Assembly (NCBI GenBank): GCA_002328625.1 | Contig: DCVC01000321.1 | Coordinates: 1-5,773, forward strand | DNA length: 5,773 nt | Source of the DNA: Bacteroidales bacterium UBA2198 | GTDB taxonomy: Bacteria; Bacteroidota; Bacteroidia; Bacteroidales; VadinHA17 | Reading direction: 5' to 3' | In this document: piece by piece, positions 1-5,773 of the stretch | Layout of the letters: every line of letters begins with the position of its first letter | Position numbering within the stretch: the stretch's first letter is position 1 | The notes under the pieces: model-generated | Told to the model about the DNA's origin: nothing | What the model saw: the letters and a program-made list of their open reading frames with translations, nothing else | The model's database searches: none | Position numbers and translations under genes: made by a program

Positions 1-333
1 AAAGAGATCTATGAAAACGGCAATGTTTACTGTGCATCAAAATCAGCTGTTGATTCACTCTCACAAGCAATGAGGATCGATCTTCTCAAACACAATATAA
101 AAGTTACCAACATTGCCCCGGGTATGGCTGATACAGAATTTTCAATTGTGAGATTCAAAGGTGACAGGGAAAAAGCTGATGCTGTTTACGCAGGTGTTGA
201 TCCACTGACTGCTTCAGATATAGCAGATATAATCTACTTCTGCGCCACACTGCCGGAACATGTGTGTGTTAATTACCTGGCTGTAACGCCAACCCGGCAG
301 GCTGCTGTCGGACATTTATTCAGGAAGGTGTGA
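1..333 (+). CDS. ydfG: Short-chain dehydrogenase/reductase, YdfG-like (C-terminal part, 5' end outside window)
   Basis: The open frame runs from base 1 without a start and ends at TGA 331-333, giving the last 110 residues of a protein whose family is usually about 250 long. The SDR catalytic motif YxxxK is present as Y10-C-A-S-K14 (bases 28-42). It is followed by the helix and strand leading to P40-G41 and the segment TEFSIVRFKGD (45-55), which closely resembles E. coli YdfG, an NADP-dependent 3-hydroxy acid / L-allo-threonine dehydrogenase. The later LPEHV and TPTRQ segments also fit YdfG. The Rossmann glycine motif and catalytic serine would lie upstream of the window. The ATG at base 70 is internal, because the catalytic Tyr and Lys lie before it. 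The enzyme is expected to be cytoplasmic and tetrameric, oxidising small hydroxy acids or reducing the semialdehydes. Exact substrate is inferred from family resemblance only. The last codon and stop lie inside the repeat that follows. Confidence 0.9.
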   Translation, partial: KEIYENGNVYCASKSAVDSLSQAMRIDLLKHNIKVTNIAPGMADTEFSIVRFKGDREKADAVYAGVDPLTASDIADIIYFCATLPEHVCVNYLAVTPTRQAAVGHLFRKV

Positions 334-419
334 AGGCGTTAAGGAAAGCCTTCGCTGAAGCTACGGCTTACAAAGCGGGAAGGCGTGAAGGTGTATAAGT
401 ATAACAGTGTTAAGGTGAA
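325..419. repeat. Degenerate AAGG-octamer repeat with hairpin-forming insert
   Basis: Units of about 8 bp beginning AAGG occur in phase at 325 (AAGGTGTG), 333 (AAGGCGTT) and 341, and again at 380 (AAGGCGTG) and 388 (AAGGTGTA). A further AAGGTGAA lies at 412. Between the two groups lies a non-repeat insert (about 345-379) that can fold: AAGCC 346-350 pairs with GGCTT 365-369, or alternatively GCCTTC 348-353 pairs with GAAGGC 379-384. The array starts inside the final codons of the upstream dehydrogenase gene. No T-run follows the hairpins, so they do not look like an intrinsic terminator. The look is that of a decayed short tandem repeat or dispersed intergenic element. I recall similar AAGGYGTT strings between genes in Bacteroidales, but have not checked this. 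Confidence 0.5.
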
Positions 420-485
420 TTTGTAACATCATATATGATTTTCTGTCTTTAGATTATTATTTCATTCCTTTTAAAATAAAAAATC
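420..485 (+). promoter_or_regulatory. AT-rich leader of the tricorn-like gene
   Basis: This 66-bp stretch is strongly AT-rich and ends in an A-rich run (TTTTAAAATAAAAAATC) directly before the ATG at 486. There is no Shine-Dalgarno-like GGAGG. An A-rich, SD-less leader is typical of Bacteroidota translation starts. A promoter is likely here or in the repeat just upstream, but no convincing match to the Bacteroidota TTTG / TAnnTTTG boxes at proper spacing could be found, so no promoter position is called. Confidence 0.3.
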
Positions 486-3400
486 ATGAAAAGATTAATT
501 GCTACTTCCATTTTTATTCTGGTGTTCCTTCTTTCATTGTTGGTTCCTGAAAAAATCCTGGGAATTAACACAAATGATACACGGTTGATGTCACAACCTG
601 CAATAAGTGAAAGACATATTGCTTTTATCTATGCTGAGGATCTCTGGATAGCTAATCATGACGGGTCTCAACCCAGGAGGCTTACTGTGGACGAAGGTAT
701 TGAATCTGATCCGTTTTTTTCTCCCGACGGAAAATCAATTGCCTTCAGTGCCCAGTATGACGGTAATACTGATGTGTTCATAATACCTGTGGAAGGTGGC
801 ATCCCAAAACGGCTGACATGGCATCCCGGGGAGGATGTTGTAAGGGGATTTTCACCTGACGGTACAAATATATTATTTGCATCTCAACGTTCGGTATTTA
901 CAAACAGGTATTCACAGTTCTTCCTTGTTCCAGTCACAGGTGGATTTCCTGTCAGACTCAATATACCAAATGGTTATACAGCATCCTACTCTCCCGATGG
1001 CAAATCGATGGCTTATACACCATTTGCCCCGGCTTATGCACAATGGAAAAATTACAGGGGAGGAAGGATATCAAACATCTGGATATTCTCATTCACCGAC
1101 CATTCAGTAGTTAAAATACCACAACCCGAGGGAGGATGCAATGATTCAGACCCTATGTGGTTCGATCAGAAGATCTATTTTATAAGCGACAGAAATGGTG
1201 AATTCAACCTTTTTTCGTATGACACAGGAAACAAAGATGTCAAACAACTTACATTCTTTGCCGATTTCCCTATCATCAAAGCTTCGGCAGGATCAGGCAG
1301 GATCATTTTTGAACAGGAGGGTTATCTGCACTCATTTGATTTAAAAACCAATTCATCAAAGAGATTGTCTATTGGCATAGCTGCTGACCTTCTGGAGCTA
1401 AGACCAAGGTTCGTACAGGGGAACAATTACATAAGAAGCGTGGATATTTCTCCGACAGGATCGCGTGTTGTGTTTAACTTCAGGGGTGACATAATAACTC
1501 TGCCGGCAGAAAAAGGTGATCCCCGCAACATTACTCTTACCCCTGATGTTCATGAGAAATATCCATCATGGTCTCCCGATGGGAAAAGTATTGCCTATTT
1601 CTCAGATGCTTCAGGAGAATATACTCTTTATATCAAACCACAGGACGCAAAAGGTGAGGCAAAGAGTGTGAAGGTAACAGGTACTGGCTTTTATGCTTTC
1701 CCGAAATGGTCACCCGACAGTAAGAAAATAACCTACGTTGATAATGGCAGAAATTTGTATATTCTTGATATTGAATCAAACAATATCAAAAAGATAGATA
1801 CTGATGAACTTTATATCCCCGGAGCTTTCAGAATGATCTCTGGAGACTGGTCTTCCGATTCAAAATGGATCGCTTATACGAAGGTTCTGAGAACCAATTT
1901 CAAAGTTGTCTGCCTCTATTCGGTTGATCAGCAGAAATCCTTTCCTGTTACTGACGGACTGAGTGATGCATCTGAACCGGTTTTTGATCTCAACGGTGAG
2001 TATCTTTATTTCTTCGCATCTACCGATGCAGGCCCGGTTGTAAACTGGTTTGATCTTTCGAACCAGGATATGAGGATGACCAGGTCAATCTACCTTACAA
2101 CACTGAGGAAGGATATTGTTTCTCCATTTGCCAGAGAGAGCGATGAAGAGACAATAAAAAGTGAGAAAAGCGAACCTGAAAAACCTGCAGACAAGACTAA
2201 GAAAGATACAAAAAATCAGCCACCTGTGCAAGAAAAACCACAGATTTTGAAGATTGAAACAGATGGATTGCAGGAAAGAATAGTAAATTTGCCTGTAAGG
2301 GCAGGCAATTATGCAAACCTTGGAGCAGGCGCAGAAGGAGAAGTCCTGTACATTGTACGTCCCCTTGAGCCGACAGGGTCAGCCACACTTCACAGGTATG
2401 ATATGAAGGAGCGGAAAGACACCGAAGTGATGGAACTTGACTACTATATTGTTTCCTCCGACAATAAAAAGATGTTTTACAGGAAAGGACAGGTCATGGG
2501 TTTAACAGCAACAGCCAAGAAACCTGAACCTGACAAGGGCATTTTGAATACCGGCGCTATTTCAGTAAAAATTGAACCACCTGCCGAATGGGCTCAGATA
2601 TTTGATGAAGCATGGAGAATAAACCGCGACTATTTCTATGATCCGGGAATGCATGGAGCCGACTGGAATGCCATGAAAGCGAAATATTCAAAGTTCCTTC
2701 CTGATGTTACCTGCCGATCCGATCTGAACCGTGTAATTCAATGGATGTGCAGTGAATTAAGTGTCGGGCATCATCGTGTTGGCGGCGGTGACCGGCTCAG
2801 CAATCCTGAGAGAGTGGGAGGCGGACTGCTCGGAGCTGATTATATTATTTCAGCTAACAGGTATCAGATCCACAAGATCTATGGTGGACTTAACTGGAAC
2901 CCTGATCTCAGATCACCCCTGACAGAACCAGGATTAAATATCAGGAAGGGAGATTATATACTTGCTGTAAACGGTAGCGACCTTACAGCTGATAAAAACA
3001 TTTATAGCTTTTTTGAAAATACCGATGGTAAAATTGTGGAACTGACTATTAATAGCAAACCCGACTATACAGGTTCCAGAGTTGTTAAAGTTGTGCCGGT
3101 GGGCAATGAGTATTCATTGCGGAACCGCGATTGGGTGGAAGGTAACCTGAAAAAGGTAACAGAGGCTACAAACGGGAAGGTGGCTTATGTTTATGTTCCC
3201 AACACTTCAATCCAGGGACATGAATATTTTAAAAGGTATTTCTTTCCCCAGGCAAACAGAAAAGCAATTATTGTCGATGAACGTTTTAACGGAGGTGGTT
3301 CACTCGCAGACTATTATATTGATATCCTTCAACGGCCGTTTCAGTCATACTGGAACATGCGGTACGGTCTGGATTTGAAATCGCCAAGTGCTTCAATCCA

Positions 3401-3779
3401 GGGTCCCAAAGTAATGATCATTGACGAAATGGCCGGATCAGGTGGGGATATGCTCCCCTGGATGTTCAGAAAATTCAAAGTAGGGACACTTGTTGGTAAA
3501 CGTACATGGGGGGGACTTGTTGGAACATTGGGATTTCCTGAATTAATAGATGGAGGAGGGGTCACAGCTCCAAACCTGGCCATCTGGACAAACGACGGAT
3601 TTGTCGTTGAGAATGTCGGAGTTCCGCCCGATATTGAAGTGGAGCAGTGGCCCGCCGATATTATCCAGGGTAAAGATCCGCAGCTGGAAAAAGCCATTGA
3701 AGTCGCACTTAAAGAGCTTGAAAAGAATCCGCCGGAAGAACCGGTAAGACCACCTTACCCGGTAAGAGTAAGAAAATAA
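486..3779 (+). CDS. Exported tricorn protease homologue (S41-type serine peptidase with double beta-propeller)
   Basis: This complete 1097-residue protein is close to the roughly 1070 of Thermoplasma tricorn. Residues 1-26 are a Sec signal peptide (KR, then a hydrophobic run at about 8-20) with no lipobox Cys, so it should act in the periplasm. Residues about 35-310 form a first propeller with PD40/TolB-like blades (SPDGKSIAF 79-87, SPDGTNILF 123-131, SPDGKSMAY 169-177). Residues about 311-680 form a second one (SPTGSRVVF 322-330, SPDGKSIAY 363-371, SPDSKKITY 409-417), interrupted by a charged Lys/Glu/Pro linker at 550-586. A tricorn C1-like region (about 700-775) follows, then a PDZ-like domain (about 778-875, RKGDYILAVNG 820-830) and the S41 core (about 895-1060). 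Predicted catalytic residues are His762 (ELSVGHH), Ser985 (AGSGGD) and Glu1042 (VENVGVPPD), with the oxyanion glycines in RFNGGG 933-938. Against Thermoplasma tricorn, Ser745 becomes Gly761 and Asp966 becomes Gly986. It probably trims peptides, but its substrate is unknown. It starts at the ATG giving the signal peptide. Confidence 0.93.
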   Translation: MKRLIATSIFILVFLLSLLVPEKILGINTNDTRLMSQPAISERHIAFIYAEDLWIANHDGSQPRRLTVDEGIESDPFFSPDGKSIAFSAQYDGNTDVFIIPVEGGIPKRLTWHPGEDVVRGFSPDGTNILFASQRSVFTNRYSQFFLVPVTGGFPVRLNIPNGYTASYSPDGKSMAYTPFAPAYAQWKNYRGGRISNIWIFSFTDHSVVKIPQPEGGCNDSDPMWFDQKIYFISDRNGEFNLFSYDTGNKDVKQLTFFADFPIIKASAGSGRIIFEQEGYLHSFDLKTNSSKRLSIGIAADLLELRPRFVQGNNYIRSVDISPTGSRVVFNFRGDIITLPAEKGDPRNITLTPDVHEKYPSWSPDGKSIAYFSDASGEYTLYIKPQDAKGEAKSVKVTGTGFYAFPKWSPDSKKITYVDNGRNLYILDIESNNIKKIDTDELYIPGAFRMISGDWSSDSKWIAYTKVLRTNFKVVCLYSVDQQKSFPVTDGLSDASEPVFDLNGEYLYFFASTDAGPVVNWFDLSNQDMRMTRSIYLTTLRKDIVSPFARESDEETIKSEKSEPEKPADKTKKDTKNQPPVQEKPQILKIETDGLQERIVNLPVRAGNYANLGAGAEGEVLYIVRPLEPTGSATLHRYDMKERKDTEVMELDYYIVSSDNKKMFYRKGQVMGLTATAKKPEPDKGILNTGAISVKIEPPAEWAQIFDEAWRINRDYFYDPGMHGADWNAMKAKYSKFLPDVTCRSDLNRVIQWMCSELSVGHHRVGGGDRLSNPERVGGGLLGADYIISANRYQIHKIYGGLNWNPDLRSPLTEPGLNIRKGDYILAVNGSDLTADKNIYSFFENTDGKIVELTINSKPDYTGSRVVKVVPVGNEYSLRNRDWVEGNLKKVTEATNGKVAYVYVPNTSIQGHEYFKRYFFPQANRKAIIVDERFNGGGSLADYYIDILQRPFQSYWNMRYGLDLKSPSASIQGPKVMIIDEMAGSGGDMLPWMFRKFKVGTLVGKRTWGGLVGTLGFPELIDGGGVTAPNLAIWTNDGFVVENVGVPPDIEVEQWPADIIQGKDPQLEKAIEVALKELEKNPPEEPVRPPYPVRVRK
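3741..3767 (+). repeat. Overlapping inverted repeats at the 3' end of the tricorn-like gene
   Basis: The nonamer CCGGTAAGA occurs at 3741-3749 and again at 3759-3767, 18 bp apart, coding for Pro-Val-Arg both times. Between them CTTACC (3754-3759) is the exact complement of GGTAAG in either copy. Two mutually exclusive hairpins result: 3743-3748 with 3754-3759 (loop of 5, extendable by CC/GG across a one-base bulge at 3760), or 3754-3759 with 3761-3766 (only one base between the arms, so sterically unlikely in RNA). The sequence after it is A-rich rather than T-rich, so it is not a standard intrinsic terminator. The proline/arginine-rich tail encoded here is common in this protein family, so the repeat may simply reflect the protein sequence. 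Confidence 0.45.
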
Positions 3780-3800
3780 AAGAATTGATAACCATATCCA

Positions 3801-3864
3801 CTGATCTCGCAGATATTCGCAGAATAATCTATTTTTAGCCATCTGCGTCATTTTGCAAAATCAG
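3801..3864. repeat. Imperfect intergenic palindrome of the CGCAGAT / ATCTGCG type
   Basis: Arms 3801-3823 and 3842-3864 pair without gaps: of 23 positions, 16 are Watson-Crick and one is G-T. The inner 6 bp (CGCAGA 3818-3823 with TCTGCG 3842-3847) and outer 5 bp (CTGAT 3801-3805 with ATCAG 3860-3864) are perfect. The mismatches are C-A at 3806 and 3808 and a four-base internal loop at 3814-3817. The 18-base centre is AT-rich. The left arm also holds a direct repeat, CGCAGATATT (3808-3817) then CGCAGAATAA (3818-3827). CGCAGAT/ATCTGCG palindromes are familiar as dispersed intergenic repeats in Bacteroidota and some other phyla (from memory, not searched). It fills most of the 102-bp gap and ends 17 bp before the next start codon. 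Without a downstream T-run it is not a plain terminator, though it could protect or attenuate the transcript. Confidence 0.65.
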
Positions 3865-3881
3865 CGGGAAAGAAAAAAGAA

Positions 3882-4955
3882 ATGATGTATAAGCACGATT
3901 ATCTATATGATTTTACAAAGAGGGTATTCTTGAAGATGGGATGCAGCCGGGAGCATTCAGAGATAATTGCTGATGTGTTCCTTGCTGCTGAACTAAGAGG
4001 TCATGCCTCTCACGGAATGATAAGGATAAAAGATTACTACGATTTATGGAAAGCAGCACGAATCAATGTTAGCCCTGAAATAAGAATAGTTCATGAATCG
4101 CCAAGTACTGCAGTGGTCGACGGCGATAACGGTATCGGGATGGTGGCTGCAAGAAAATCAATGGAGATTGCTATTGAAAAAGCTGAAAATGCAGGAACAG
4201 GGTGGGTGGCTACCAGGAACTCAAACCATTTCGGTATTGCAGGCTACTATTCCATGATGGCCCTGAAACATGATATGATAGGCATATGTCTTACAAACGC
4301 CAATCCTCTGGTTGCCCCTACATTTTCCATAAGCAGGATGATGGGCACAAATCCGGTTGCCGTTGCAATACCTGCTTTGGAACAACCCCCTTTTGTTGCA
4401 GATTTCGCAACAACGCCCATAGCAAGAGGCAAGCTTGCTGTGGCTGAAAAGAAAGGTGAAAAAGTTGCATTTGGATTTGTTCAGGACAAAACAGGGAAAC
4501 CATCTGACGATCCCTCAATTCTTAAATCAGGTGGTTCGATGCTGACATTAGGAGGGGATCGTCTGCATGGCAGCCACAAAGGGTACTGCCTTTCGGCAAT
4601 AGTTGATATTTTCTCGGCTCTATTCAGCGGTGCCAATTTCGGACCTTTTGTACCTCCAAGCGTGGCCTATCTCCCAGTTCTGGGAAAAAAGGTAGGTGAA
4701 GGAACAGGACATTTTTTTGGTGCTATGAGGATCGATGCCTTTCAATCACCCTGGGATTTTAAAACCAAAATGGATGAATGGATCGGTACGTTCAGATCAG
4801 CAATACCGGCTGAAGGAGAAGAACGTGTTTTAATTCCCGGTGATCCCGAAAGAGAATCGGAACAAAGGATCATGAAGGAAGGAATAAAACTTGTCCCGGC
4901 AATAAAAGATGATCTGGTAATAATTGCCAGAGAACTCGGAATCAGTTTCGAATAA
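3882..4955 (+). CDS. Malate/L-lactate dehydrogenase family (Ldh_2) NAD(P)-dependent oxidoreductase
   Basis: This complete 357-residue protein is at the upper end of the family's usual 330-360. The family (malate/L-lactate/L-sulfolactate/ureidoglycolate dehydrogenases) is unrelated to classical lactate dehydrogenase and transfers hydride between a 2-hydroxy acid and NAD(P). Visible family motifs are RGHASHGMIR (39-48, with conserved His44), SNHFGIAGYY (114-123, with the conserved His116), GTNPVAVAIP (155-164), the TGKPSDDP segment (204-211), LGGD (223-226) and HKGYCL (232-237). The family normally has HKGYGL, so Gly is replaced by Cys236. It should be cytoplasmic; no signal peptide is seen. 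The first of two adjacent ATGs (3882, 3885) is chosen; the N-terminus matches the family's first helix, and GGGAAAG at 3866-3872 might act as a weak ribosome site. Substrate cannot be told from sequence. It lies 102 bp after the protease gene and faces the glycosidase gene across 9 bp. Confidence 0.93.
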   Translation: MMYKHDYLYDFTKRVFLKMGCSREHSEIIADVFLAAELRGHASHGMIRIKDYYDLWKAARINVSPEIRIVHESPSTAVVDGDNGIGMVAARKSMEIAIEKAENAGTGWVATRNSNHFGIAGYYSMMALKHDMIGICLTNANPLVAPTFSISRMMGTNPVAVAIPALEQPPFVADFATTPIARGKLAVAEKKGEKVAFGFVQDKTGKPSDDPSILKSGGSMLTLGGDRLHGSHKGYCLSAIVDIFSALFSGANFGPFVPPSVAYLPVLGKKVGEGTGHFFGAMRIDAFQSPWDFKTKMDEWIGTFRSAIPAEGEERVLIPGDPERESEQRIMKEGIKLVPAIKDDLVIIARELGISFE

Positions 4956-4964
4956 CACTTTTTG

Positions 4965-5773
4965 CTACCGGTCTCTGTTTGGTTTGTCACCCATCCTGAA
5001 AACCAGCCTGCCACCCTCAGCTATCTTATCATGAGTGATCGAAGACAGGTTATAGGGCTTGCTATTGAGGGCAACTGACTGGATATATATATTATTATTA
5101 CTGAGGTTCGTTGCTTTGATTACAAATTTCCTGCCTCTGTAAAACTTTTTATCAAGGTTCAAAGTCACCTTGTTAAAAATCGGGGCAGTAATCTGATAGA
5201 CCGGATTACCCGGGCAAACCTGATAAAGTCCCATTGCACTCATATTATACCAGGCAGCCATGCAGCCGTAATCATCATCCATCTCTTCAAGATAACCATC
5301 GGGTGTAGTTTTATAAACCCTGTCGAATATTGGTTCAGGAAAAAAACCATGGGTACCATATTTCTGGACAACAGGTTCAGTAAGTATTCTTCTGACCCAC
5401 TTCTGGGTCAGCCAGGGAGCTCCGGCCATATTGAAAAGATAAGGCGCCTGCAGATCGATCTGGTTCCCGGCTGTATAGAGATCATTATCAAAGAAATACT
5501 CAAGTTCCTTAATAAAGTATTCTTTCCCTCCGAAGGCGTTTATAAGAGCAGGAACATCATGCAGAACATTCCAGCGCCAGTGCCACTTGCTGCCCTCATA
5601 AGTGTATTTTTCACGGTTAATTGACGGGTCTTCAGGGAAATCCAGCCAGGTGCCATCCGCTGAACGCGCCCTGAAATACTTAATTTCCGGATCCCATGTA
5701 TTGAGCCAGTATCCTGAACGCTGCATCAGATAGCTATAATCCGTTTCATTACCAATAGCTTTTGCCACCTGTG
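4965..5773 (-). CDS. GH92-type alpha-mannosidase-like glycosidase (C-terminal part, 5' end outside window)
   Basis: The frame enters from the right edge and ends at TAG (4965-4967 on the complement), giving about 269 codons of a protein that is normally 700-800 residues. The GTG at 5768-5766 is an internal valine codon, since coding continues upstream to the edge. Numbering from that codon, GH92 landmarks appear in order: TWDPE and FRARSADGTW (24-41), YEGSKWHWRW (57-66, Glu58 in the place of the general acid), LHDVPALI (69-76), APYLFNMAGAPWLTQ (108-122), MDDDYGCMAAWY (163-174, with Asp164 and Asp166 matching the catalytic Asp pair) and GLYQVCPG (180-187). A small beta-domain follows (about 206-260). 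GH92 enzymes are calcium-dependent inverting exo-alpha-mannosidases acting on N-glycans or mannan, usually periplasmic or on the surface. The usual N-x-P-S-H-H segment is replaced by GNQIDLQ (101-107), so linkage preference may differ. No SusC/SusD genes are in view. Confidence 0.88.
   Translation of the reverse strand, partial: QVAKAIGNETDYSYLMQRSGYWLNTWDPEIKYFRARSADGTWLDFPEDPSINREKYTYEGSKWHWRWNVLHDVPALINAFGGKEYFIKELEYFFDNDLYTAGNQIDLQAPYLFNMAGAPWLTQKWVRRILTEPVVQKYGTHGFFPEPIFDRVYKTTPDGYLEEMDDDYGCMAAWYNMSAMGLYQVCPGNPVYQITAPIFNKVTLNLDKKFYRGRKFVIKATNLSNNNIYIQSVALNSKPYNLSSITHDKIAEGGRLVFRMGDKPNRDR

Noticed and set aside
70..333. The ATG at 70 as the start of a small 87-residue gene
   Set aside because: The frame is open back to base 1 and the SDR catalytic YxxxK lies before the ATG, so this is the tail of a longer gene.
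346..384. Intrinsic terminator after the YdfG-like gene
   Set aside because: Hairpins of 5-6 bp are possible, but no T-run follows, and the sequence is better explained as part of a repeat.
420..470. Possible Bacteroidota promoter (TTTG at 420-423 with a TATTATTT-like box at 455-462)
   Set aside because: The spacing is about 31 bp instead of roughly 19-21 and the downstream box departs from TAnnTTTG, so the match is not better than chance in AT-rich DNA.
3341..3851. Overlapping open frames on the complement opposite the 3' part of the protease gene
   Set aside because: They lie opposite strongly conserved S41 catalytic sequence, show no recognisable motif, and have proline/serine-rich composition typical of antisense shadow frames.
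3780..3881. A riboswitch or small RNA gene in the gap before the dehydrogenase
   Set aside because: The only structure is a single imperfect palindrome of a familiar repeat type, with no multi-helix junction or known riboswitch core.
1..4955. The three + strand genes as one functional operon or a new system
   Set aside because: They share strand, but gaps of 102-152 bp hold repeats and there is no pathway link; each gene belongs to a separate known family.
5766..5768. GTG (complement) as the start codon of the glycosidase
   Set aside because: The open frame continues to the window edge, and a GH92 enzyme needs several hundred more N-terminal residues; the GTG is an internal valine codon.

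Overview
The window looks like chromosomal DNA from a member of the Bacteroidota, probably an uncultured or environmental Bacteroidales/Marinilabiliales-type organism. This rests on gene content (a secreted tricorn-type protease homologue and a GH92 mannosidase, both common in that phylum), moderately AT-rich base use, A-rich leaders without a clear Shine-Dalgarno, and intergenic repeats of a kind I associate with these genomes. The taxonomic call is inference. No rRNA, tRNA, CRISPR array, transposase or phage gene was seen.

Layout. (1) 1-333, + strand: the C-terminal 110 residues of a short-chain dehydrogenase/reductase of the YdfG type, cut by the left edge. (2) 334-485: a 152-bp gap. Its first part is an octamer-like repeat (AAGG-YGT-) interrupted by a hairpin-forming insert, and its second part is an AT-rich leader. 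(3) 486-3779, + strand: a complete 1097-residue exported tricorn-protease homologue with two beta-propellers, a PDZ-like domain and an S41-type serine peptidase core. (4) 3780-3881: a 102-bp gap dominated by an imperfect palindrome with two 23-nt arms. (5) 3882-4955, + strand: a complete 357-residue malate/L-lactate dehydrogenase family (Ldh_2) oxidoreductase. (6) 4965-5773, - strand: the C-terminal third or so of a GH92 alpha-mannosidase-like glycosidase, cut by the right edge and convergent with gene 5 across only 9 bp.

How the genes relate. The three + strand genes are separated by repeat-bearing gaps of 102-152 bp, so they are not a tightly packed operon, and no single pathway links them. 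A periplasmic peptidase and an exo-mannosidase could both help degrade glycoprotein or mannan material, and the two dehydrogenases could handle hydroxy-acids, but that link is speculative.

I looked for an undescribed system and did not find one. All four genes belong to recognisable families. The least explained material is the two intergenic repeat structures, with smaller points at the 3' end of the protease gene and in active-site segments that differ from textbook family members.
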